Source: Schistosoma mansoni
Taxonomy: Eukaryota; Platyhelminthes; Trematoda; Strigeidida; Schistosomatidae
Reading direction: 5' to 3'
Assembly (NCBI RefSeq): GCF_000237925.1
Contig: NC_031496.1
Coordinates: 25,537,510-25,601,509 of the forward strand
Length of the DNA: 64,000 bases
The notes beneath the pieces are model-generated. The model was not told the origin of the DNA, made no database searches, and worked only from the letters and a program-made list of their open reading frames with translations. The number at the start of each line of letters is the position of its first letter. The first letter of the stretch is position 1. Position numbers and translations under genes: made by a program. Positions 47,401-58,286 of the stretch are shown in pieces.

Positions 47401-50275
47401 TTCGTATATCAATAGTTTTTTTATAAACTGCGGATTTATCTGTTTCACGTAAGAAAATTTTACAGGCAATATAAGCACTACGTGTTATTACATAGAAATG
47501 AAGCGCCGAATGTAGTAATGATTACCAGAATATCAACCTCTTAGTGTATTCATCATGTAATAACCACATTTTATGATTAGCCAAGCGCTTCGTAGCGACG
47601 TGTTTTAACATACTATCACCATCGCAAATGTGACTCTTCAGGAAGGGGAAATAGCAGATAGTTAACTATTTTAGGGATTATGACCAAACAAGTAGCAGGA
47701 ATATACCACTTTAAAAACACAAAATATCCTGGGATTTTATATCACTACTAGTTTGACAAAAAGACGATACAATGAGGCAACAGGGAATGAATCATGTGAA
47801 TATCGTATTTCTGAGAGATGAGAAGGAAAATCATCTATAAGTAAAAATAACAAAAATACGTCCTGTGTATTTCAAAGGTCAGCCAGTATTTCAATGGTAC
47901 ACATTACTATTTATGGAAAGAACAAAAAGCTACAGCATAATCGCTAAAAACACTTATTTTGGAATTTATTTGACAACACCTTCAGCCAATGGATCTTGCA
48001 ATCTCTAGAACACTACTAAGAAAGCCGTATTCAGCCGAAAAATACTAACTAACACAACTATTCTTCATTTCGTGGAGCCATACCGTGAACTCCTCCTGCT
48101 GTTATATTGAGCAGCGTTTGATGATGAAACCCATGAGGAGCAATGTGTTATGTATTCGGGCTACTATAGCCAGTATTTCGAAATGACATCAATGATTGAA
48201 TAATGATTTCGCAAGTATGCTGTCCAACTTTAACACTGCCAATATGCTGTTGTTCCCAAATTCGGATAGTTGTTAGGGGACAATGATGAACAAATATGGA
48301 AAATCTTTGAGAGTCCCAAACTCGTAAATTATGTATGTCAAAGCGCTGTGAACTTAACTGTACAAAGTTAACCTAACAGTTAAAGGAGTTTTAAACTGAG
48401 ATGAGTCGCCTTGGGTTCTGCTGCATAGACAAAAGTAGACAGTAATTGGTTGCTGTTTTCAGATAGATTGGTAGATAGTATGACAGGTATCTGATGCCAT
48501 TTTCCCATCCTTTGAATCTGTTGGATTGATTAATACACATGTTAGTCAGAAGAACTACGTGTTTTTGATTTGAGTTGTTGACGCGTGGTAGAATAATTGC
48601 TGACCTGGTATTTAGTATAGAACGAGTGAATCGTATACGCAATAAAATCGTTCACTGATGGTCTTTAGCAAGCCAGCGTCCCGCTAATGTAATGGAGGGA
48701 TCGAACGCTATTTCAGGTCTTAATATACGACGATTGATTTCATCACCAAAGTACGACCGTTTTAGCTTACACTACCAACAAAATACCCTCTTGTATAACT
48801 GTTTCTAAAATTAATGAAAAGATTGAGGGACTTTACGTAACCATATTACTGGCCTGGAACAAAAGGAGGTAATTATGTTCTGATCCTATGCTACCTGACA
48901 TACTTCAATTTTATAATAAACTTCTCTGGGACGTTCAGTCACGTCCACTGAAACATAAGCAATCATAGTGTGGGGGAATAGGACGCTAAGACTCAAACGA
49001 ATTTGCAACTGCGTAAATAAAGTTTTAAGTTGTATTTTCTAGAGCATCTAGTCGATCATCGAAAGTTGGATAGCCCCTGATAAAACAGAAAAAACAAACG
49101 TCCTCCATCCTTCCTAATTTCACGCTAGTAAGTAGATTACTTGTGAAATATAACTCAGGATTATCAGACATCCAGTATTATTATTACTTTTGTTATGTAT
49201 GCAGAGCATATCTAACATCAAATTAGACAATAAATTGTACTTGAGCAAATTGAAGAGTCAATGTGTAGGGATGAGGACAACCATTAGAAAGTAACGGAGA
49301 AAAAGTTGAATGAACATACATAAGTCAATGTACTAAGTAATGGAATGGACTAATTTCTGAATACTAATGATAAAAGTGATCACGTTGATCGAGAAAAAGT
49401 CACCGAGAATACGAATAACACAACTACACAAGTCTAGTTTGTTGAGAAAACGGCGGGGATAACCGGAATTTATTTGAAGATATGATTTTCGAAGAACTAT
49501 AGTGAATAAGACTTGCCAAATGACAAAATATCGCGAATGTGGTACACAGATACTGATCAATCACTTAAAAGCCTAACGCAAGAAAGAGATGATGATCGCT
49601 GTTTAAGCATAAACAACGAAAACTTGCTATTTTTTAAATTATCCAAATAGGAATCGGCAATAAATTAATTTGGAGACCAGAAACTTTGTAACAAAGCATT
49701 TAAAAACAGCCTTCTTGTGCACCAGAAACTAACGTAACTGTGAGGATAATATAAAAACCAACCAACCTGTACACTGGTAAATACTGAGCCACAGGTAAAG
49801 TGTCATCCTTATCTTTCTCAGGTTTATTATGGGAATCTTTGCTAGAATGTGTAAAACCAACGCACAAATCATATACTAGGTGTTCTTTAGGGTCAAACCC
49901 TGATAAGTCGTCGGAAGCAGGGGGCTTTCTCGTAGGGAACAAAAAATATTTGGGATCAACAGCGAGTGGGATTAAGCCAAGGCGATGACACATAACCTCA
50001 TCCGGCATAATACTCGTGTTCTGAGAAACGTAAACCCTTTCTATTGCGAGAGAAGGAACTTCAGAGACCAAAATTCGCCGAACTGCATTAGCGAAGGAGC
50101 AATCCAAATTAATCATATCGAATTCCATTGTATCAGACTCCTCTCCATGACGAATTATTTCCACGTGGAATTTTTTCTTAAAAACACTTAGGCTCCAACG
50201 ATCTTCTACACCAGGGTGGTGGAGCACTCCATGGTCCTTTAACTCATAGCACGTCTTCTTAATTCGGGATTCCAT
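44437..50275 (-). CDS. POLR1C: AC40/RPAC1 large alpha-like subunit of RNA polymerases I and III
   Basis: Three exons: 50275-49767, 46085-45803 and 44766-44437. Exon 1 carries the alpha motif [19 protein letters not shown], then [13 protein letters not shown], then [20 protein letters not shown], close to human AC40 (IDAAIANAFRRIL, TSIVQDEILAHRLGLIPI). Exon 2 carries [10 protein letters not shown] and [19 protein letters not shown]. Exon 3 carries [26 protein letters not shown] and LGVMISKC. Phases are 2, then 0, then 0. At 374 codons it is longer than human AC40 (about 346): an extra ~30-40-residue hydrophilic tail follows the usual C-terminus, and the frame has no stop before a strong donor (cta|gtaagt). 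If that intron is retained the frame stops at 44266, with a possible AATAAA near 44206. If spliced it joins RPAC2 in frame. The introns hold a dispersed repeat. Confidence 0.93.
46545..46855 (+). repeat. Dispersed ~300-bp promoter-like repeat, copy B
   Basis: Second copy of the repeat at 37440-37750, in the first intron of RPAC1 and antisense to the gene. It shares actataaaaact, ttgcgccttttctctc and agcttgggggtt with copy A. It lacks about 20 bases near the right end that copy A has. Confidence 0.65.
46860..49690. other. Remaining first intron of RPAC1; no gene recognised
   Basis: Minus-strand intron between 49766 and 46086. ORFs inside (48642-48391, 49560-49333) show no motif. The 47260-47390 piece (gatggccgcgtggaccccaa) is GC-richer and probably a repeat, but of no class I can name. 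Confidence 0.4.
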
Positions 50276-50773
50276 GAGGTACCGATCGTGACCAAAATTT
50301 CGCGTTCACCAAGGTCGTCAAATCACATACTTCACTAGGCTAAAAGTAATGGGCTGAAAATTCTTTAGGTTATGGGTTTGAATTGAGCAGCGTGGTGATC
50401 AGATAACTGATATACAATTCCTTTACTTGCACACCTAAAAATACTAATGATTATAACTCTGGGTGTTGCGCCACGATCAGTTCAGTTAACTGATTTTGTT
50501 CACTCTTTATTTTCAGGGGGGAATATATCACAAGTCACTTTTAAGTCTTTACCCTTTTCCCTGGCCACAAACGCTCATCCACCATTAAAATGATAACTCA
50601 AGAGGTAGGAAGTTTACTAATTCTGCCTAGCAAAGTTTCAAACAATAAACATTTTTGAAGAAATTAGAGAACTATTTATTACGAGGGATATTCGTTCGGT
50701 CGATGGGAGAGTCTTCTCCATAGCGGAACGGTGTGGTTGAGTGCCATCTACCCTGTGTCCAGAAAAATTAGGA

Positions 50774-51073
50774 ATGTTTCAAGAACAGTTTTCATCATTT
50801 ACCTCTGAAGACTGTTCTAGTGAGACACTCGATAACTTGTTAACAACGGGGTCAACGTGTGAAGATTTGCATGTAACTCGAAATCCCCCTTATTCTGATA
50901 CTCCACAAAAGAAGATCAAGACCTCAAGAGGAAAAATCAATCCAATTATTGTTACAAAATCCAAAGATCCGGAAAAGAAAGGAGCTAAAGTCTTTCAGTG
51001 TAAAATTACCAGGGGGTACCCAAGAGGAACAATAATGAGATTGTTTAAACGGAGAAGTTTTTCTCCCAAATAA
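50774..51073 (+). CDS. Unrecognised 99-residue basic protein, head-to-head with RPAC1
   Basis: From the first ATG in frame (50774; the upstream frame only offers a GTG), 99 residues to TAA. The N-terminal half is rich in Ser, Thr, Asp and Glu (FSSFTSEDCSSETLDNLL). The C-terminal half is strongly basic (QKKIKTSRGK, then KDPEKKGAK) and ends RGTIMRLFKRRSFSPK. No signal peptide or membrane segment. The distance to the RPAC1 start is 498 bases, so a shared bidirectional promoter is possible. I recognise no family. It may be a small gene, a single exon of a larger one, or chance; its composition is more protein-like than neighbouring ORFs. Confidence 0.4.
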   Translation: MFQEQFSSFTSEDCSSETLDNLLTTGSTCEDLHVTRNPPYSDTPQKKIKTSRGKINPIIVTKSKDPEKKGAKVFQCKITRGYPRGTIMRLFKRRSFSPK

Positions 51074-51173
51074 GGAGTGCTTACAGCCTGCCGATGCTAC
51101 ATATAATCGAGGAAGATGTTTTCTATGACCTACCAAAGGTCCACTAAGAAAAGTTGACAAATCTATGGTTTTT

Positions 51174-51707
51174 TTTTCGATAAATTCTCTTCAGGTTCTA
51201 CAATTATATATCCAAATTAATAATCCGAAAAATTGGCCAGGTTAAAGGCCTAATTTGACTATGTACTTACGACCTTTCGTAGTCAAATGTTATTGTCCCT
51301 TATCTTTAATCACAAATCTTTGTATTTTATTATTATTATTGGTTAAATATCATTATTAATCCCCCCTAGACATGATTCATTCACATCGCATTGATCCCTC
51401 CTTATTACGTCTCACTAATTTTTCACACATTTAGTCTTCCACTTGATCGAATTGTAATTGCACTATCATATCTCTCTCACCCTATCTGACCCATATTTAT
51501 ATTCTGATCACAGATCTTAAATTTTCATTTTACGTATATACAGATTCAAATTAACATTCTATATGAGTCATATCAACATTAACTATTTGGTTTGACAATC
51601 CTAAATTTACATGCTTTAAACGATGTACTTTGCCTTTAACCTGGCCAATTTTTCGGATTATTAATTTGGATATATAATTGTAGAACCTGAAGAGAATTTA
51701 TCGAAAA
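51174..51707. mobile_element. 534-bp foldback/MITE-like element with perfect 76-bp terminal inverted repeats
   Basis: Bases 51174-51249 and 51632-51707 are exact reverse complements over 76 bases, beginning ttttcgataaattctcttca at each outer end and ending gttaaaggc on the inner side. The 382-base interior is AT-rich and non-coding, with an att-repeat and a shorter imperfect inverted pair near the left arm (tttgactatg and cgtagtcaaa). No target-site duplication was obvious. This layout fits a non-autonomous DNA transposon. Perfect arms argue for recent origin or gene conversion. Confidence 0.85.
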
Positions 51708-51740
51708 GAATATTCTTCGTTCAAATATTAGTCTTTTAAT

Positions 51741-51822
51741 ATGATTGGGATTTTTAAACGATTAAAATCTATGGTTGATTTGCGAGCCAGTCACAATAAC
51801 CGAATACCTGATAAGGACCTAG
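51741..51822 (+). CDS. Possible short coding exon (start ATG, strong donor)
   Basis: ATG at 51741 opens 27 codons (MIGIFKRLKSMVDLR and on to NRIPDKDL) ending in the donor tag|gtaagt. The reading looks protein-like, but no family is recognised and no next exon was identified. It lies 34 bases beyond the foldback element. Confidence 0.25.
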
Positions 51823-52349
51823 GTAAGTCTGTTCAAATTTCGGTCTTTGACTCTAATAAGATTAGTGCATTGTCAATCATACGGAGTCTATATCCAATAC
51901 ATGGCCGGGAAGACACATGATGAACCTAAGGAGAAGGCGTACGATCAATTACAGAGATCAGGATGCCCATTTGAGCCATGGTAATCGTAGTAATTTCGTC
52001 AAGTTCTTCAACTAATATATTTAACAGACAATATCACTTAAACAGTAATAACTTGCCAATGTCATTGTATTATTGTTAATATAATGATTGTGTAAACACG
52101 CATGCTTAATCAAATATGACAGCGGACGCACATATCCCTCTATCTAGCTTTATTTTTGGTTGCTTAAAAATCATATGATGAATCATTCTAATTCCCATGT
52201 ACATGTGCGTGAATCTTACTAATTAACTCGACTCTCAATCCATCTCTGTATTCACTTGCTCTCGTATATTAGCTGTTCTACTCAAATTCGCTTGTTTTGT
52301 TTCTAGCACTACAATCCGCGCAATCCAATAATCAACAATAACGATCGGT

Positions 52350-52680
52350 CAGGCATAGACCAAATCGTGACACTACGGATCATTGTTGAACAATCAATTG
52401 AATGGAACTAGTCATTTTATATAAATCTCACTGACTATGAGAAAGCATTCGACAATATGATGTACCTAAGAAGGTCATCGTCATCGTACAGAATTCTTGC
52501 GATGGACTACACAGTATAGTTATGCACGAGCACAATTCATGGATAGATTCCGAATGAACACCAGTGTCAGACAAGCAAAGCGATGGCAGCACTCCCATAA
52601 TTTAGAATACCTCGAGCTCAAAATAATAGCCAGATATCAAATTCGGGAAAGAGGAAGACCAAAGAACACAATGCTCTAGG
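52350..52680 (+). mobile_element. RTE (SR2-like) LINE fragment, plus orientation
   Basis: The frame reads SGIDQIVTLRIIVEQSIEWN, then a YEKAFDN palm motif (L.DYEKAFD), then jumps to a C-terminal piece with ERGRPKNTML. Internal deletions have joined the RT palm to the 3' end. It abuts the TA-repeat at 52708-52730. Confidence 0.7.
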
Positions 52681-52789
52681 AATCGTAGACAGAAGTCAAA
52701 AGAGTGAATATATATATATATATATATATAATGACTAGTTCCATTCAATTGATTGTTCAACAATGATCCGTAGTGTCACGATTTGGTCT
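52357..52789. repeat. Inverted repeat (59-base arms) of RTE sequence around a (TA)n tract
   Basis: Bases 52357-52415 and 52731-52789 are reverse complements (left arm agaccaaatcgtgacactac..., right arm ...gtagtgtcacgatttggtct). They are the same segment of two RTE LINE pieces in opposite orientation, meeting at a (TA)n run (52708-52730). The same segment occurs a third time at about 38209-38268. Confidence 0.8.
52708..52730. repeat. (TA)n simple repeat
   Basis: About eleven alternating TA units precisely at the junction between the two oppositely oriented RTE fragments. Confidence 0.9.
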
Positions 52790-54780
52790 GTGCACGACTG
52801 CTCGTTAAAGAAACTTATCGGATGGTGCGTGCAGCTGAACGTCTAATGAATCTTTCATCCGGTTGAAACGTCTTCTGGTACTGACAGTAGTGTGATGCCT
52901 CTGTACTTCTCGCACTTGCGCAGATCTCCTTTCTCTGATATCTTGGTAATGCATCGCTTTTTGGTGTGCCGGTACTTTCTCCTACTTTCATATATTCTGA
53001 AATGAACGAGATTTATGTTTGTGGTGACTTCAGAGCTTCATCTCGTATATCATCAGGTCCTACCGCTTTCTCATTCTTGATTTTTCTGATGGCCATCCTG
53101 ATTACGTCGATCTTTGCTGATGTGATGTATATAGAAAAGTCTGTAGGTGCTGCTTCAATGTCCGGTGGATTCATTGAAGCTAGTCTATTCAAGATTTCCT
53201 CGAAGTATTCTATAACCATTTTTTCCGCTGTTCACGGATCTCAGTGATTGTATTGCCTTCCTAGTCTTTGACCTGTCTCTCTGGTTTACTACATTTTCTT
53301 ACCAGTTTCTTCTGCATGTCATATGGCTTCCTGATATTTCTTTGTGTTACAGCTTTTTCCATTATTGTTGCTAGCTTTTAAACGTATTTCTGCTTGTCAT
53401 CTCATATGGTTCTCTTCACTTGCTTGTTTGCTTTTGTGTATTCATCTAATGTCTCGATTTTCACTGTTCTTGCTCGACTGTTGTTCATTGCTGTTTTCTT
53501 CTTGCCATCCTTTCTTGAGTCTTGTCTAGGGTTTCGATAGAGATCCGTTTGTTATGATGATGCTTCTTGTGACCCAGAACCTCCTGACACGTTGTAGTTA
53601 GTACTTCTTTGATCCCTCTCCAGTAGCCTCCCATAGTAGTTTCTTCGTCTGTGAGATAATGTAAGGCTTGGAACCTGTTGTTGAGAGTTAACTTGAATTC
53701 GTTGAGTTCATCAGTATCTCGAAGGAAGGATGTATTGAACCCTTTTAATGCTGTTCCCCCAGTTTTCCAGTGTTTCTTTAGTTTCATTTTCATCTTTACC
53801 ACAGCCATGTGATGATCTGAAGCTGCGGCAGCTCCTCTCCTTGTCCTTTATCGATGTAAATGATATAACGTATTGTTTTTCTGGCGCCTTTATAATATAT
53901 ATGAACGTGCAATGATACAGAAAATACGTACGAGCAGTCTTGGGTGCTATTCGGTCCTTCCTATCTGCCTAGCCCAGCCCGTTAAGTCCAGAACACAAAT
54001 AACAGCCTCGGGAATATGAATCATTATTTACAAGCATACTGGGTTATATATACTAACCAAACAGACCAAATTATACCAAAAAATAGAAAAATAACATTTG
54101 TACAGTAATTGGCCAATGTGGCTGTAGCTAGGGGGAAAGTAATCAATAATAATAGTTCCAAGGTCAAAATAAAGGTTATGATACGAGGAACACGGAACGA
54201 TTAGGTCACTTATTTAACAACTATCCAATAGGGAATGGGCATATTGTATTTGTCCATAAATAGACCTCAGATTTAGGTCACTCATTTAACAACTATCCAA
54301 TAGGAATAGGCGTATTACATTTGTCCATAAATAGACCTCAGATTTATGATTCATAATTCGCCAGGGGATACAACAGTAAATATGATCTATATGGTTCCAT
54401 GTAGTGCAATCCAGTGAGAACCATGTAGGCTTGAGCATGTGTTTTTGTGAGGGGGGAATAATGTGCCGCCTATAACCGAATTTCGAATACACATAAATTC
54501 GCAAGTCTGTCATCACTCTCGTTCCTTTCTCTCTCCCAGTCCATGTCGCCCCTGATATCTCCGTATCCGGTGTTAACCATTGCGACTTTGACGTTAATGT
54601 CTCTCATCAAGATGGTCTGTGACCGATTGCAGTCTCTCACAAAACTGATCTAAGTCGTTGCTATAAATATTTTGCGCGCTCCTTTGGACAGCATTAGAAC
54701 AACTCCCCGAGAGTGTGGAACATTTTCTTCTTCGTGTTTCCTCTCCGTTATTGGAATGACCTTAACCGGCTGAGATAACA
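52731..54780 (-). mobile_element. RTE (SR2-like) LINE fragment, minus orientation, interrupted by another repeat
   Basis: Minus-strand RT pieces: YFEEILNRLASMNPPDIEAA and IRMAIRKIKNEKAVGPDDI (53210-53020). The linker carries FRDTDELNEF-like and NNRFQALHYLTDEET text (53730-53640). An endonuclease portion follows between about 54760 and 54515. The stretch about 53850-54510 does not belong to the LINE and seems inserted. The RT palm is missing or degraded. Confidence 0.72.
53850..54510. repeat. Insertion of unknown class within the RTE fragment, containing a 72-bp tandem duplication
   Basis: Between RTE linker and endonuclease segments lies ~650 bases with no LINE content. It contains two consecutive near-identical units (54204-54275 and 54276-54346), each starting ggtcact and ending acctcagattta. 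The remainder has a ttataatatat box near 53890. It could be a terminal repeat of another element; ends were not defined. Confidence 0.5.
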
Positions 54781-54839
54781 AAAGACAATCCAAATATAAA
54801 CGTCACAGGACGGTTTGGTAGGATGCTCTGCGCTTGTGA

Positions 54840-55135
54840 CATATGTGGATTTGGAAATAATAGACGTCGAACCCAGGGCCTATCGGTCTCGTGCGCGAAC
54901 GCTTAAAATCTAGACCACTGAACCGGCATCCAACGGTGTCTATGTCTAACTTCAACCAATCCACGAAATCGCACTGCTGTCCGCGATTGTCTTGGGTAAG
55001 TTACTATCTCACAACAGATACTGTTGAACTTCACTGGTCATTGCTTTTCACTAGAACTCCAGGAAATACCTCTTGAAGCCAGTCACTAGTGAGCAGATGA
55101 TGACTATTTTCAGGCGGGGGTTTTGTGGAGATTGT
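54840..55135 (-). repeat. tRNA-headed SINE copy, minus orientation
   Basis: The reverse-complement wording matches the 402-bp unit: ggatgccggttcagtggtct near 54935-54915, a B box ggttcgacgtct-like near 54870, then cactagaactccaggaaata and gccagtcactagtgagca on the other side. Parts of the unit are in the order expected for a tandem-unit copy. Diverged, dead. Confidence 0.7.
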
Positions 55136-57375
55136 AGCAATTTAATAGATGGATTCATGATGAATAACTCAAATTACCTTATTTCGTTTTACATTTTGCG
55201 CTCGAGTGAAGTTTTTGTATTACTTTGGAATTCTACTCACAGCTAGCAGTACTAATACATCAAGTAGTTTGAATACAACTTTTATTGACCAAGCGTTTTT
55301 TTTAACGGCGCATGCTCCATCAAATGTTCTACATTTGGAGAGGACTTTGACATGGCCTTAAGGAATTGCAGTAATTAAGTGATGCATAAGTGTCTAATGT
55401 GCATATAATGTGTATTCATTACATCCATCTATACTGTTAAGGTATCCAAAGTGAACTTTGGAAGTGTTAGTTCGTCGCCTTTTAATGAATGTTTGACGCA
55501 AATGCAATACGATCCGTTGAGTAGGAGGTCGTCTGTTAAACTTGGTATCTACAATTAATTTCGGTTAAAAACATAATTCGCTAGCTATCAGATATTGCTA
55601 CCGTTGATACAGAAAAAATTTCAGTACGTTGAGAAACACAAATACTTACTTTACAGAATACCAACCAACTCGATTATATGACTGTAATAAAAGTAACTTT
55701 GAGCTGACCTTGCGTATCATGTAAGATAAATCATTCACTAAATATCAACTGCTTTTCCTCGTGTTTGCAACAATGCGTAAAAGTAAACCAGTTTTGCTAG
55801 CGAGTTTGGATACCTAAAACAGTTTTGCCCCAAACCGTCTTGCATTTCATGTTTTAAGTGTGCGTTTCGACCCCTTTGTGGTCAACAGTATACACACTAA
55901 ACCAGACCTTGAGATCTAGTCACTCGTGTATCAAGTTACTTTATATGTCAGGCCGTCTGCGAATCCTGCAGACACTATAATGAGCAGGTCGTAATTACTT
56001 TCTTTACAGTAACACTTATTTGCAATATCCTAACATTTGAACTAGATAGGAAGTTCATGGTACATATAACACTTCACATAAATCTACTTAACACCTGGAT
56101 GTTGCCAGTGCCTAAGGCAAACCAAAAGTATTCATAACCCTTACATTGTTTACTAGTGCAATTACGACGGCATTTATTGTCGTTAATGCCAAGTATTTAT
56201 TAATTGTATGTATCGCACTAACTAAAGCGACCTTTTAAAAGACTGCATTATTCCTGTCATATTAGCTGCAGTTTTATAAGTCGTGTCTCTAATTCTGAAC
56301 TTTATTGTCAAAATATTACATGTTCTACACCAAATTACACATCAACCCAGCTGGAACGTTATTTTTACGTCATTTGAACTTAACAGTTATTTGAACTGCC
56401 CCTAACATTCTTGACTGAACCCATCATTTCCTTGTTTCCGTTTGTATTTGAGTTCACGCATTCGGGTGCCACATTAGTTGTGTAAACGAACGTCGAAAAT
56501 ATTTAATACTTTACGGGTTAGCACAGTTACTGCGTTAACATATTGTCACACCTCACTGAAAAGTTAACTTACTGATGACATAGTTGTAGTTAGTGTTATT
56601 GGATTATTGGAGGTTATGTTACGGTATTCAGATTAACCTATTTTACTAAAAGAAAATGGATTTATTGTGACTACTGAATAAAGCAGAGGTCAACTGAAAT
56701 ACGACTCCGTGACCACAAGCAAGAATTTGGTTTCCATCTTATGAAAACTTTTACTGCTTTAAGCTTACCACGCTGGCAGGTGGTGAAAACCTGGAGACAT
56801 CAACCTTGATATACGTATTTTCAAATTAAAGCAGGACAGGCGCAATTATTGTGTTATCATGCGAGATTGTCCAGCGACACTTATTTGGTCAAGAAACATT
56901 ATTCAAGTGCACGAAAGCCGGATCCGTTAGCCCATCTGAACAAATGTGACACTCAGGTATGCTGAGAAACTTGTTAAAAACACTGATATAAGTCAACCGA
57001 CAAACTAGCCTTTCTAAAGACTGTGTTTAGGCAATGAAAGGGGAATTTACAGGCGCAGTACCAATCACTAGCTTAGCAACCATTGTTGTAAGCAATAGAA
57101 GCGCAACCTTATTCATTGAAGACTCCATGAAAACCTCGTCATTACTACTAGGATCAAGCTGAAAGATCATTACTGCATCAGTACTTACTTTCGACGTCTC
57201 TTATTATCATCCCCGTTCCTTCACCAATTGTTTCATTTCCATCTTCTTACACATTAACGGCTAATTAACTTATTTGCTGTTCTTGAAGAAATCACCTTCT
57301 TCCACACTCAAATTACCACTTATTATTTTCACATTACAACCTATCCATCCCCCGTCTGGTAAATTGATGTCTGCT
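55136..57375. other. AT-rich intergenic, no gene recognised
   Basis: Read on both strands, with no ORF above background and no family motif. A piece near 56750-56960 is slightly GC-richer. Nothing further to report. Confidence 0.35.
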
Positions 57376-57379
57376 GGTA

Positions 57380-57720
57380 TCCACGCATTTGACATTAGAG
57401 AATATGTAGTGTCGTGCTTCGCTAAGTGTTCACCTCGATAACCGTTTTAATACAAATCTTAACGATGCGTAAAATCAGAAGGCAAAGAGAAGCGGCAGCC
57501 ACAGTTTATTGTCAAATGACGCAGGACAGAAAGTTATAAGCACATGAGTAAACATCAGCGAGCGAAACAAAAATGACATGCATTGGAGATGGCGGGTAAG
57601 CCAACTCACTTTAACCAAGCGTTGATCAATATTTATAGTCAGACAAGAATAAATGACAGACATGTGATGAATAGGATTGGATGTGTACACACACATACGC
57701 TCATATAAAAATGGTCAGGG
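57380..57720 (-). repeat. Dispersed repeat, copy B (inverted relative to 10480-10810)
   Basis: On the minus strand the shared blocks are ctctttgccttctgatt, ggttatcgaggtgaac and gactataaat, in the same order as copy A at 10480-10810. The class is unknown. Confidence 0.55.
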
Positions 57721-58286
57721 TTAATAAGTGAAAGATTAACAAAGTGAAAACATGACTCATGATGGATAGGTGAATTGACTTGTCCCGAAGTTAGGATAAG
57801 GCATATGGGGTTAACATAACAACCGATACTACAAATACCTCGAACCGTACCAAAACAACGAGAGGCGAACGCAAAGAAATCAATCGGTTTATACAAAATC
57901 ACGAAAAAGGTACTATGGGAGTATATTGGAGATGAATGGCTAATTATTTCCATAAAGCAAGTTTGAAGGCTCTTGAATGATTGAAATAATGATTGTACCA
58001 TCCCACATTTAGGAAATATCCCATGAGCCCTAAACGCAAACCGCCACTAGGGCAAAAAATCTCTCTCTATCAACAATGACCACGGATCAAAAATGAATAA
58101 AAATTGTATTTTATGGAAGCGTTGTTTTGATCTGCTACATTTTGCTACTTCTCTATAGTATCAAGTGTAGGCTGTTCAAAAATGAAAATTAAAGTCGTGA
58201 CGAATGACTTCATAATTCATATCCTTTTTTATCATACTAAAAGTGCTTTATTATTGTCATATTAGAAGTTATTTACTTAACGGCAT

